A DNA stretch of 20,869 bases from Mikrocytos mackini. Taxonomy: Eukaryota; Endomyxa; Ascetosporea; Mikrocytida; Mikrocytiidae. The notes beneath the pieces are model-generated. The model was not told where the DNA came from. It made no database searches and saw only the letters and a program-made list of their open reading frames with translations. The position numbers were made by a program, and so were the translations under genes. The stretch covers positions 1-20,869 of the forward strand of contig JASNJN010000432.1 of assembly GCA_030180075.1 (NCBI GenBank), read 5' to 3'. The number at the start of each line of letters is the position of its first letter. The first letter of the stretch is position 1. Below are positions 1 to 8,758 of the stretch, piece after piece.

Positions 1-224
1 CCATATTTAAGTATGCATTTACTACTAGAAATATGATTTCAAATTTCGTAAGTTTTGCAAAAAAAGAACTGTACCAAGCTGACAACTATTGATCACTAAT
101 CCGACAGTAAGGTAAAATTTGTATCGATTTGTCGAATGAGTTGTATCGAAGTACAGTTCTTTTTTTGCAAAACTTACGAAATTTGAAATCATATTTCTAG
201 TAGTAAATGCATACTTAAATATGG
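1..224. repeat. Perfect inverted repeat (fold-back), arms 1-74 and 151-224, 76-bp spacer
   Basis: Bases 151-224 are the exact reverse complement of bases 1-74, with no mismatch and including the A7/T7 run. The spacer is 75-150. The left arm begins at the first base of the window, so the palindrome may continue outside it. The right arm and the spacer are normal coding sequence of the minus-strand MULE gene (residues about 384-433), and the left arm is an antisense copy of that coding sequence. The arms end in GTAC, itself a palindrome. It may be a real fold-back inversion or a chimera made during amplification or assembly at a contig end. Confidence 0.97.
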
Positions 225-1374
225 ATTTCCCATCCTTTTCTTGTACAATCCCCGTCTCATCAACTAAATGAATAAACTCCGTATTCTCTTTCATTTTGTT
301 GACAAATCGCATAAATTCATTATAATCATTTCCACCCGTTACGCTTTTCTTTAAATTATATTGTATAACACGAATATAATTTTTCGTAAGAAATCCACTT
401 TTTGGCATATTCGAAACTGAAATAGGCAGATTATCATGATAAAGTCTGGATATTGTCACACCTTCCAACAGTTTGCTTTTTAAATTTTCAATTTGAGTAC
501 TTGAAAAAGAAAGGTTCCTAATTTCAAATGAATGGTTGTGGTTTATACTAACTTCTATTTTGATATAGGAATCAGTAAGACTAGTCACCTTTATATAAGA
601 ACCACACTTATATGGCTCAATATCGCTATATTTGCACCTGTATGTCTTTTCAATTTTGTTTTCATTGTGTTTTGAATAACTAAAATTGAAATTGCTCTCA
701 TTGGTTTTTAATGTGTCTTTTAAAAAGTTACGTAGTTTTAATTTGCTCCAAAAATAATATACGTACGGCCTAGGGGATGCTGCTGCCTTTAAAGGAGTAG
801 GTGTACTAAGAGTTGCAACTGTGTTCATTCCATTCTTAACTTGATCAACTATTCCCGTTTTATTAACTGTCTTGATTGGCGCCTCCGGTATATTGCCAAT
901 TCTCTTTTTATTAACAATCCTTTTTAATACTCTGGTTATTGGAAACATTATTTTGCAACGCTTGCAATGATTTCCCTTTGCACATCGAACAATTTTAAAA
1001 GGACGAATGGAGAATGAATCTCGAGTACAAAAGCTATTCCTTCGTGCGTTTAGATTTGTGCTATTATTGTATGTATATGATATAGGCAAGACTAAAGATT
1101 GTTCTGGGTTTAGAAGCTTGTTGTTTGTCGTATAAGAAGGAGGTTCAGAATTTTTTGTGTTGTCTGTCGAAACAACTTCATCTTGTTTTGAAAAGCCAAC
1201 CATGGATGTCTGGGAAGTTGAAGATTGTCTTCTGGGTTCGTCTTTTTCTGCAGTAGGCGTACTTGGAAGATATTTAGTCATTCTTATGTTTTCAGAAAAT
1301 TTAAAATTTAGAATGTCAATTTGCAGGGGATTAGTACATTTAACCACATTTGCTATACCATAATCAATGTTCAT
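25..1374 (-). pseudogene. MULE transposase, 5' part only, truncated by the fold-back
   Basis: Mutator-like DDE transposase that would cut and paste a DNA transposon. The ATG at 1374-1372 is the first after an in-frame TAA. The first 200 or so residues are low-complexity and Ser/Thr/Asn-rich. Residues 137-156 contain CKRC followed by a spacing resembling a C2H2 finger whose histidines are gone. Residues 247-281 form a FLYWCH/MULE-type zinc finger: C247, C257, H279 and H281 (HNH). The catalytic core opens at residues 409-416 with FDTTHSTN; D410 is the first DDE residue and aligns with DSTHSTN of the second MULE in this window. After residue 433 the frame reads through the inverted arm into antisense sequence and stops. 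The second Asp, the Glu and the SWIM finger are absent, so this copy cannot encode an active enzyme. It is clearly diverged from the MULE at 8710-11510. No terminal inverted repeat was recognised upstream of its start. Confidence 0.85.
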
Positions 1375-1588
1375 ATATGTTTACAATAAATGCTACATGC
1401 TATTGTTTTGAGAAACAAGTCACATGTTAAAATAATAACGACTCTCGCAAATATAAGCACCAATATCAACAAAAACGTCATTTTGGTGAATATTAGACAT
1501 TAATATCCTAACATATTGTATAACTATAATTAAAGCTCATACACACAAAAAATAAAATCTTGGAAAATTAATACTTTCTTTTTTATTT

Positions 1589-1592
1589 CCCC
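1589..1592 (+). promoter_or_regulatory. CCCC motif upstream of the phosphatase start
   Basis: A CCCC run sits 21 bases upstream of the ATG at 1614 in otherwise T-rich sequence. Microsporidian genes commonly carry a CCC- or GGG-like motif just upstream of the start codon, near the transcription start. A single occurrence is weak evidence, and none is seen before the ABC transporter. Confidence 0.3.
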
Positions 1593-1613
1593 GAAATTTT
1601 GCCGAGAAACTCA

Positions 1614-2598
1614 ATGGGTAAACGAAATCCCATCCGTAGCAAACAGACTACTAAACAACCCAGTAAAAAGAAAACAAATGAAAAGGTTCCCGAAATCAAT
1701 TATAAGTTGCCTCATGCGTGTGATGAAATCTGTAAAAAGCTTACTTGTTGTAACGATCCCAGTGGCATGTTTAATTATGACCCTGCTAACTCAATTTATA
1801 GTCCCGACGAGCCCATAGAGAACATCGTTTTCAACATCTCCCCGTTGTTGAGGTGTTCTTTTGAAAATGCATTTCGTGAAAAACGCTATAACAGCAAAAA
1901 GGACTACCGTGTACATACAAGAATAAAAAAAAGAAAACAAAGACAAGAACAGCGTCCTCGTACTGGACTTAGACTCAACCCTCGTTCATACACAAACAGG
2001 TTCAAAATTGTTCAACAAAAAAAATGTTGGATTGAAAATTACAAGCAAAAACTTCGCAAAGCAGCAATTTGATTTCGTTGTAAAAGAATATTATGGTCAA
2101 TCAGACATTACAACAAGATTCAGACCCCATTTAGAGCTTTTCCTTGATATAGCTTCCCAATACTTTGACATTGCTATTTACACTGGTGCCCCAAAAGAAT
2201 ATGCAGATTATATAATCGATTATTTAGCAGCCAAATACAAAATATGCCATAGACTCTACTCGGAAGATTGCTGTACGCGTAGGACAGTTATAAAGAGTTT
2301 AGACGGATTCTTAAAGATTTACGATAACGCCTATATGGTAGAAAACCAACCACTAGTATTCGTGTTTAATCTTGAACATGGCATTTATATTGAAAATTGG
2401 TACGGGGATGAAAAAGACATGGAATTGAAGAAACTGGCAGAATTATTGCCTATTATACATAGGAATGGAAAGGCCGCCATAAAAAAGTATGTGAGAACAG
2501 AGGAAATATTAGATCTGTGGAATAGATATAAGCCCAAAGATCCTCCTCATAATACAACAGAAAAAGAAGATCGTATGGATATGGATGGCTTATATTAA
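1614..2598 (+). CDS. FCP1/SCP-like (NLI-interacting-factor type) HAD phosphatase, split by a frameshift
   Basis: The family dephosphorylates phosphoserine/threonine, for example on the RNA polymerase II tail or on lipin-type enzymes; the actual substrate cannot be read here. The ATG at 1614 opens a frame running to 2072: a basic Lys-rich N-terminus and about 100 residues without a recognised domain. The phosphatase domain lies in the +1 frame. It begins just after a TAA at 1924-1926, carries VLVLDLDSTLVH with nucleophile Asp at 1966-1968 and acid/base Asp at 1972-1974, and continues to the stop at 2596-2598. Later motifs are present: RPHLELF, IYTGAPKEYAD (motif II Thr), RLYSEDCC, the Lys of VIKSLDGF, IYDN, and D-x-E-L near the end. 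The frames join across an A8 run (1925-1932); seven As would make one frame of about 327 codons, a plausible family length. Sequencing error, a real lesion or slippage are all possible. An AATAAA follows, and the gene converges on the ABC transporter. Confidence 0.85.
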
Positions 2599-2613
2599 AT
2601 ATAAAAATAACTG

Positions 2614-2619
2614 AATAAA
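2614..2619 (+). terminator. AATAAA, possible polyadenylation signal of the phosphatase gene
   Basis: AATAAA begins 15 bases after the stop codon. The position suits a eukaryotic 3' processing signal with a short 3' UTR, but AT-rich sequence gives this hexamer often by chance. Confidence 0.35.
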
Positions 2620-2866
2620 TAACACAAGTTAAAGAAACGAAGTACAACCCCGTTTTATCCAAGTTCGTCTAAATAGAACAATAAATATAATGTGAAATAA
2701 AGCACCTAGATTCTTTAAAAGTGGAAATTTCTTATAAAACAAATTAAATACAAACATTTTTAAAAAAATTTACCATTGAATTTTTTGAAATAATTTAGAT
2801 CAATAAAAGTTAGTAATATAATTTCTTTGTTTGGATAATTAATTAACTCTCAAATGAAATAGCCAA

Positions 2867-5800
2867 TCAACTCAAAACACTTAGGTTCTGATCTTTTTTC
2901 TCTTCTAACTTGTCTCTCAGAATATCCTCTAATGCACTCTCATTAACAAAGAATTCTTTTATATCAAATTGAACTCTCCAAACCGCAAACAGTCTTATCA
3001 ATTCATATATTTGTATGTATCTTTTTTCAATAAAGCAACTGAACTTGAAGTTATTTTTAACATCAAATTTAACTCCTCTAAATTTGGTGTCTATTACTCC
3101 CTTCAGCTTCTCTAGTTTTTCGTTTAACTCCTCATCTTTCTCATGCATTTCAATTTCCACTTCATAAGTTTTCCCATGTTCCTCCCTTATGGCTTCTTTT
3201 GTCCCACTGGCCACTATTACTCCTTTGACCAATATAATGATCCTGTTAGTGAGCTGCTCGGACTCCCTTGTGGAATGGCTCGCGAGTAGGATAGTTTTGT
3301 TTCTTGCTTTGGATTGAACGACATTCCAGATGTCTTGACAGTTTGTGATGTCCACGCCTGTTGTTGGTTCGTCTAGTACCAACAGGTCTTTGTCCAGTAA
3401 TATAGAAATGGCTAGCACAACCTTTCTCTTGTTGCCTCCACTAAGAGTACTAATCTTCTTGTACTTATTCTTTCTTAACTTCATTAGCTCAAGTGTGTTC
3501 TGTATGTACGCCTCTGTCTTTTCCCCCGCCCAGTTGTAAAGAATTGCGTAGAACTTTAACACTTGGTATGGCGTCATGTTTTGCGGCAGTGCTTCGTACT
3601 GTGGCACATAGCCCATGTATCCCTTTTTAATGCTGGACAGCTTCTTGTTGTCCAAATTAATATCGCCGAATGTCTGCTCCAACTCTTTCGTGAGTAATTT
3701 GAAGGCTGTTGTTTTTCCTCCTCCATTTGCGCCCAGTACGCCTATTGACTCGCCTGAAGTAGCTTTCAAGTTGAAGTTCTGTAAAGCGTAGTTAGCGTTA
3801 AACATAAACTTGTGCCCGTATATCTTTGTGACGTTTTTCAAGGCCATTCTATTCTCACAAACGTGGTTGTCTGCATTGTTTTGGCTTTCGTGTAATTTTT
3901 CGTTCAATATATTCAAGTTTGACTTTGCTCTAACGTTCTTGAACTCGTATCTTTTCACCCACTCGTTCGCCATGGCCAAAACCCTGAAAACAGCAAGTAA
4001 CGAAACCACTAAGAAAAACATGGTTTCGAAAGTCAACAGGGACAAAAAGTGTGTTTGTATATAGTTGTTCATTGCCCAATTGCCCAACATAATTGGCTTT
4101 CCTATACCAATGTTATAAAAGTAGTAACTTTTTAAAGTTTTAATGTGTACTTCTCCACGAATTAGAACTATCAATAGTTCGAACAGTATATGGAAAGGGT
4201 TCCAGAACAAATAGTGTTGTAAGTCATTAGTTTTTAAGAACAGAGCGAAAAATCCTTTGGTGCCGTTTGATGCAAACACTAATAAGATTAGCCCATTCTT
4301 TATTTGGTTTATTGCTTGTTTTGACACTAAGAAAGAAAGCATCGTAGATAAACTTGCTATGGAGAAGATGCAAATTAATAGGGAGTTCATGTATGGCCAG
4401 AGTAAGAAGCTCGATATAGATCGGTACGACCTCGCGTTCGCAAAGATGATAGGCAGCGCTATTATTGCAAAAGTTAGCGCAGTGTAGAATATCAGGTCAA
4501 ACGCTAAAATAACCAACTTTGACACACCGTTTATGTTCCAAAGTGTGTGTATTCCACTTTCTCTGTCTCCTACTAACTTGTCGATTATAAGCGTAACAAA
4601 AAAGTACACAACTACAAGCACTAGAAGACGAAGCCAGAAGTTGACTTCGAGGTCTTTCTTTTGCTTTTGGTAGTCCTGGTTAATAATCAATTCTTGTTCT
4701 ATTGTTTTGATGTCTTTATTTGTGTTTGCTAAATGTGCTAAGAATTCTGCATAGAGGAAATTTAAAAGCGTCTGGTTCATGGCTCCATGTTCGTTCTGTA
4801 CCACGGTTATGACTGTTTCGTCAATATCAACCCTGAATTCACGTGGTATGTATAAATGGAACGCATCTATCAAAATTTGATGTTCTAGTTGTAGAATAAA
4901 CAAGTCGTGCTCGTGTTTGTTTAATACAACCTTTAGTCTGTCTCCAGTAGCTTCTTTAGATTCAGAGCTGTTTTCTTTTTTGTAAACTTTAAATACTTCA
5001 CTAAGTTCAACGTTGGAGATTTCCAAACTGTCCTTTATAGAACACTCTTTTTTCAAGTAATTAACAAACATAGTGTATACCCCGTTAGTTAAATCGAACG
5101 TTTTAATTTTGAGTTTCCTTGTGCTGTTAATTTGGAACGTTTCTAAATTAAATGGGATTTTTTTAAAGGAACTGTTTGAGAATTGGCCTTCGTTTGCAGG
5201 GGTTTTAAACTCAACTCTATAGTTACTATTATTGAAGAATACGAAAATCATGATGCTAATAACAGTAATGTAAAGCATAGCTTTGAAATCTATGAATAAG
5301 CTTATGGCGTTGTGGTAGAGGAGGGCTTTAAGTGTTGAAAAGGGTGTTGTTTTCTTGTTTAAGTTTCGGTTCATAGTTTTCAAAATTTCTTTTCCTGTTC
5401 CATTAGTACCGACAGTATCATCCTGGTTATTAGAACAGTCCATTTTGTTTAACTCCCTAAACTCTTGCAAGTTTAAAACTTCCTCTAAAGATGCTTTGTA
5501 GATTCCATAAGACTCCACTTTGTAAAGATGTCTATTCCCATCCATAAATGCGTACAAAAGTGCTAAGTTTTCATCGCTTATCTCTCTTATTTCCAACGTA
5601 ATCGATTTCTTCCCTTCGTTCACAATCTTCAATTTGTAATCTTCTTTTAATTTGTCCACAAACTCTCTATTTGTCGCTTCAAGGAAATTGATGCTTAATC
5701 TGTTGTAGACAATATTGAACTTTCTCTTTATGTTTGTGACTGTGTCGAATGCCATCAATTTTCCCTGGGAAAGAATAGCCACCTTATCAGCGTAATTCTC

Positions 5801-7744
5801 CGCCTCTTCTATTAAGTGCGTGGAAAAGATTACGATCGAGTCTTTCGAGTATTTTCTCAACAGTTGGAAGATTATCTTTCGGGAGAGCACATCTATCCCA
5901 GTAGTGGGCTCATCCAACACTATCAGGGGTGCAGATGAGATGACAGCCATTGCGAAGCCTAGCTTTCTCTTCTGCCCACCCGAAAGTTGCGACACCTGTT
6001 TCTTTCTGTGCTTGAATAAATCCAGGCCTTTGAGCACCTCTTTTATGTCCTGTCTTGATACACTGTAGAGATTACTTACTACTTCTAAGTTCTCCAGGAC
6101 GTTAAGAGAAGGGATTGTCTTTGTGAACTGCGGGCAGTAGCCCAGTCTGCCCTGCAAGTCAGATGTGCTTCTTATCTTCCTGTTGTCGAGGTATATCCGC
6201 CCGGACGACCTGCTTATCATTCCGATCAAAGAGTTCAAAAAGGTGGTCTTCCCACATCCATTGTGTCCTAACAGAGCCACCTTTTCTCCTTTGCTGAGTT
6301 CCAAGTTTACCCCGTCCAAAACCTTTATTTTGTCCCCGAATGTTGCGTATGATTTGCTCAGGTTTTCAATTACCAATTTGTCCTTTGTAGTTTCTACCTT
6401 GCCGCTTTTACCTTCCAATTTCCTGTACACCTTTTTGCTATTTAATACTTCTACCCCGTCTTTCCTTCGGAACACCAAATTGTAGAGCTTCTTCGTCACT
6501 TTATTGAATAGTCTGTATGAAGAAGTAAGTATGCCTGTGTCCATTTTGTAAAAGATAAAGGAAACTAAGCCAATCAATAAAGAAGTTGTCAATTGTATAA
6601 AGAAAACAACGATTGGCTTTGTTGATTTAAAAGGATCGGTAAAATGCTTAAAGGCTTTAAACCCTCTGTTATCCATTTTAGCCTGGAACCATAGGAAATA
6701 AGTCATTGAGTTTAGTGGGGACATAAAGAACAGAAGTTTGTAGAACGTTCCCTCTTCTTCGGGTAGTGGGATCATGGTCGTCATGAACATGACAATGGCT
6801 GTTAATAGGGATCCGAAGCTCATGAAAAAAGCCGGGAGAACGTTGTAGATCAGTATGGTTACGCAGTTGCATACGAATTGAATTTGTATCAAACAGAGCA
6901 AATTCAAAAGTATCTCGTTTACAGCAAGTTTGGTCGTGTACGAGATTATTTGTTGAATCAAGACGGATATTATTAATGTGAGAGGGAGCGTCAAGAAAGT
7001 GGAAACCAATTGCGTGGAGACGAACTGGATGATCATTGGATATCCCACAGTGTTGAGATACTTCGTTATTTTGGAGGTCAGGAAGTCTTTATAGAAGGTT
7101 ATGTTTCCCGACATAAACAGTGTGTAAAGGAATAAAATGGCACCAATAAACAAAACAAAAATCGGTTTGTTTGTGTGTTTGCTGGTTGATTCCTTTTCGA
7201 CGAAGTAAACGGGCGTGACACCGAGCGTTGGAAACACGCGCTTTTGTATGTACTGATTGTGCAAGAATGCCATATCATTGTTTGTGGCTTTGGGAAGATA
7301 ATGATAGTCGTCATCAAATAAGTTTGGCCATTTGAACGCGTGAATGAAAGTGGTTAACTTTGATATGTAGGCGCCGTCGTATTCCATTTTTCCACCTGCA
7401 AACAACCGGAGCGGATCCAACCCAGTCTGATCTCTATAATGGTTTAATAGAGTATAAAACTCAGCCTTAGTTGGCGTAGTTAACGCGATGGAATCGGACA
7501 ATGGGATGTCCAGCAGATATATAAACGCTTCTTTATGTCCACCATTCAGGAAGTCTGTGTTATATTGTCTGGCGTTCTCTGTTTGTCCGTTTCTGTATAA
7601 AGCATAATATATTATTTGAAAAGTCAAAGCATATGTCTCATACTTTGAAGACCCTCTGTAGTCTCGGTCATTCAATAGAGCAGAGACGATCGGTCCATTA
7701 ATTTCTTCCTGTTGATTACGGACCGATAGGAGTAATAAAAACAT
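2867..7744 (-). CDS. ABCA-type full ABC transporter (TMD-NBD-TMD-NBD)
   Basis: ATP-driven membrane transporter; ABCA proteins usually move lipids, but the substrate is not visible here. From the TTG at 7747 the frame has 1626 residues. NBD1: Walker A GHNGCGKTT from about residue 494, Q-loop CPQ, signature LSGGQKRK from 588, Walker B ending at D612-E613, H-loop STH. NBD2: Walker A GANGGGKTT from about 1339, Q-loop VPQ, signature LSGGN from 1435, D1459-E1460, H-loop ASH. All ATPase residues are intact. Before NBD1 lie a hydrophilic stretch of about 180 residues and a cluster of membrane helices; before NBD2 come one helix near 830, a large hydrophilic loop of about 250 residues, then more helices. 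A large loop after the first helix in each half is the ABCA layout. The only ATG near the 5' end, at 7744, falls inside the expected first helix, so the protein probably starts upstream (see 7745-7864). The gene is intron-free and convergent with the phosphatase. Confidence 0.93.
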   Translation of the reverse strand: MFLLLLSVRNQQEEINGPIVSALLNDRDYRGSSKYETYALTFQIIYYALYRNGQTENARQYNTDFLNGGHKEAFIYLLDIPLSDSIALTTPTKAEFYTLLNHYRDQTGLDPLRLFAGGKMEYDGAYISKLTTFIHAFKWPNLFDDDYHYLPKATNNDMAFLHNQYIQKRVFPTLGVTPVYFVEKESTSKHTNKPIFVLFIGAILFLYTLFMSGNITFYKDFLTSKITKYLNTVGYPMIIQFVSTQLVSTFLTLPLTLIISVLIQQIISYTTKLAVNEILLNLLCLIQIQFVCNCVTILIYNVLPAFFMSFGSLLTAIVMFMTTMIPLPEEEGTFYKLLFFMSPLNSMTYFLWFQAKMDNRGFKAFKHFTDPFKSTKPIVVFFIQLTTSLLIGLVSFIFYKMDTGILTSSYRLFNKVTKKLYNLVFRRKDGVEVLNSKKVYRKLEGKSGKVETTKDKLVIENLSKSYATFGDKIKVLDGVNLELSKGEKVALLGHNGCGKTTFLNSLIGMISRSSGRIYLDNRKIRSTSDLQGRLGYCPQFTKTIPSLNVLENLEVVSNLYSVSRQDIKEVLKGLDLFKHRKKQVSQLSGGQKRKLGFAMAVISSAPLIVLDEPTTGIDVLSRKIIFQLLRKYSKDSIVIFSTHLIEEAENYADKVAILSQGKLMAFDTVTNIKRKFNIVYNRLSINFLEATNREFVDKLKEDYKLKIVNEGKKSITLEIREISDENLALLYAFMDGNRHLYKVESYGIYKASLEEVLNLQEFRELNKMDCSNNQDDTVGTNGTGKEILKTMNRNLNKKTTPFSTLKALLYHNAISLFIDFKAMLYITVISIMIFVFFNNSNYRVEFKTPANEGQFSNSSFKKIPFNLETFQINSTRKLKIKTFDLTNGVYTMFVNYLKKECSIKDSLEISNVELSEVFKVYKKENSSESKEATGDRLKVVLNKHEHDLFILQLEHQILIDAFHLYIPREFRVDIDETVITVVQNEHGAMNQTLLNFLYAEFLAHLANTNKDIKTIEQELIINQDYQKQKKDLEVNFWLRLLVLVVVYFFVTLIIDKLVGDRESGIHTLWNINGVSKLVILAFDLIFYTALTFAIIALPIIFANARSYRSISSFLLWPYMNSLLICIFSIASLSTMLSFLVSKQAINQIKNGLILLVFASNGTKGFFALFLKTNDLQHYLFWNPFHILFELLIVLIRGEVHIKTLKSYYFYNIGIGKPIMLGNWAMNNYIQTHFLSLLTFETMFFLVVSLLAVFRVLAMANEWVKRYEFKNVRAKSNLNILNEKLHESQNNADNHVCENRMALKNVTKIYGHKFMFNANYALQNFNLKATSGESIGVLGANGGGKTTAFKLLTKELEQTFGDINLDNKKLSSIKKGYMGYVPQYEALPQNMTPYQVLKFYAILYNWAGEKTEAYIQNTLELMKLRKNKYKKISTLSGGNKRKVVLAISILLDKDLLVLDEPTTGVDITNCQDIWNVVQSKARNKTILLASHSTRESEQLTNRIIILVKGVIVASGTKEAIREEHGKTYEVEIEMHEKDEELNEKLEKLKGVIDTKFRGVKFDVKNNFKFSCFIEKRYIQIYELIRLFAVWRVQFDIKEFFVNESALEDILRDKLEEKKDQNLSVLS

Positions 7745-7864
7745 CAAAATTGATATTATGTAGGAGATGATAAAACTGGTCTTGTAGTTCCGTATAACAA
7801 TTTTCAGTTGAGTTAGAAAGAACCACAGCAGTGATTTTGCAGTTTATTTTTTATGTTTCGTCAT
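7745..7864 (-). other. In-frame 5' extension of the ABC transporter with a TAA at codon 7
   Basis: The transporter frame continues without interruption from 7747 back to 7843 and encodes a stretch containing SLLWFFLTQLK, RNYKTSF and a run of hydrophobic residues joining MFLLLLSVRN. That is the expected ABCA N-terminus: a short cytosolic segment followed by the first membrane helix. Six codons further upstream in the same frame is an ATG (7864-7862). The codon between, 7846-7844, is TAA. There is no ATG between this stop and 7744. Either codon 7 is a nonsense mutation or sequencing error, the stop is read through, a non-AUG start is used, or the protein starts at 7744 without its first helix. 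Confidence 0.75.
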
Positions 7865-8000
7865 AATTTTTTTTAATTCGAAATTCAAAAATATTTTATG
7901 AACATGGAAAATTCATTTTTTATATTTTTATTTGTTTAACATGGAATGAAAACAATAGATGACAAAATGTAAATCCATTGCTGACGGGAACAGGAGTTAC

Positions 8001-8016
8001 GAAGTTTAAACGGTTG
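8001..8016 (+). repeat. 16-bp direct repeat, second copy at 11944-11959
   Basis: The sequence gaagtttaaacggttg occurs here and at 11944-11959 with no mismatch. One copy lies upstream of the gag fragment and the other inside the MULE-bounded element. Similarity does not extend beyond this core, so it may be chance or a short relic. Confidence 0.4.
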
Positions 8017-8130
8017 AATTTGAACTTAAATAAATGTTGTTAATAGTTTAAGACATTTAAAAGTGTCACGTATCCCTAGTGACTGACATAAATAAATAAT
8101 AGAAATTAACTACCTATATAACTTTTAACA

Positions 8131-8547
8131 ATGGGACCTACGAACACCCATAACCACTCCACATACTCTCGGAGTGGTAAATCAGCCAGCGGGGCTGACA
8201 TTTTGAATTCAAAGTCTTACGACTCCACTTACACGGGACGTACCAATTCTCAGCGTTGCGTAAATAGAAGGACACCAGAAGGTTCAAATATTGATGAAGG
8301 ATTCCAATATGATTACCTCACCTTCAGCAACCGCTCAGGAGATTTTGATGGTCCTAATGTTAGGCTCCAAAGGTTAAGCCTCAAGAACAGGCGTGACACA
8401 GACATAACGCGCTGGATGTCAGTATTCAATGATATCGCACGTTCCAGACAATGGACCGATAGCCAAACATTGGCTAACCTAATTCTTTCCATTTCCACAG
8501 AGCTGACAAACAAGATTTTGTCGAATACTCTGACTTGCATGACATAA
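8131..8547 (+). pseudogene. Gypsy-type Gag N-terminal fragment, cut by the MULE terminal repeat
   Basis: The ATG at 8131 opens 138 codons. Residues 1-55 are Ser/Thr/Asn-rich and lack a domain. From about residue 78 it resembles the start of the Gag (capsid) domain of the retroelement at 14983-17382: both have L-x-R-L, then D-x-D, a W, an F and WTD at matching spacing. Identity is low, so this is a different, older-diverged family member. The frame ends two or three codons after it enters the terminal repeat at 8537; the stop codon belongs to that repeat, not to Gag. The rest of Gag and all of Pol are missing here. An AT-rich leader at 8088-8109 resembles the leader of the other copy (17402-17424). 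It is most likely a retroelement broken by insertion or recombination. Confidence 0.65.
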
Positions 8548-8758
8548 ATTGAAGTAAATAACTTTTTTTATACAAGCATTATTTTTTTTTTTTTTAAATG
8601 GTATCATGTATATAACATATACAAATTCGCTATTAATTGTTTAATTAAGCTAGTCATGCATTATTTTATAAATTGAGGATGTGTGGAGTTTTTAAAATTT
8701 TAAATTCTTATGAAAACTCCAAGATCTCCAAAAAGACTTCCCAACAACACAAATAGCA
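8537..8758 (+). repeat. Left terminal inverted repeat of the MULE element (about 222 bp)
   Basis: It pairs with 14773-14993 on the opposite strand. The outer block 8537-8603 matches 14993-14927 with 64 of 67 bases identical, including a 7-T run and a 14-base T-rich tract. The middle 91 bases are only loosely similar but nearly the same length. The inner block 8695-8758 matches 14836-14773 with about 59 of 64 identical. The inner block contains the transposase ATG (8710) and its first 16 codons, so the repeat would carry promoter, leader and start, as in MuDR-type elements. Confidence 0.85.

Noticed and set aside
2008-2010. TTG at 2008 as the start of the phosphatase
   Set aside because: It lies downstream of the DLDST motif in the same frame, so starting there would remove the catalytic residues.
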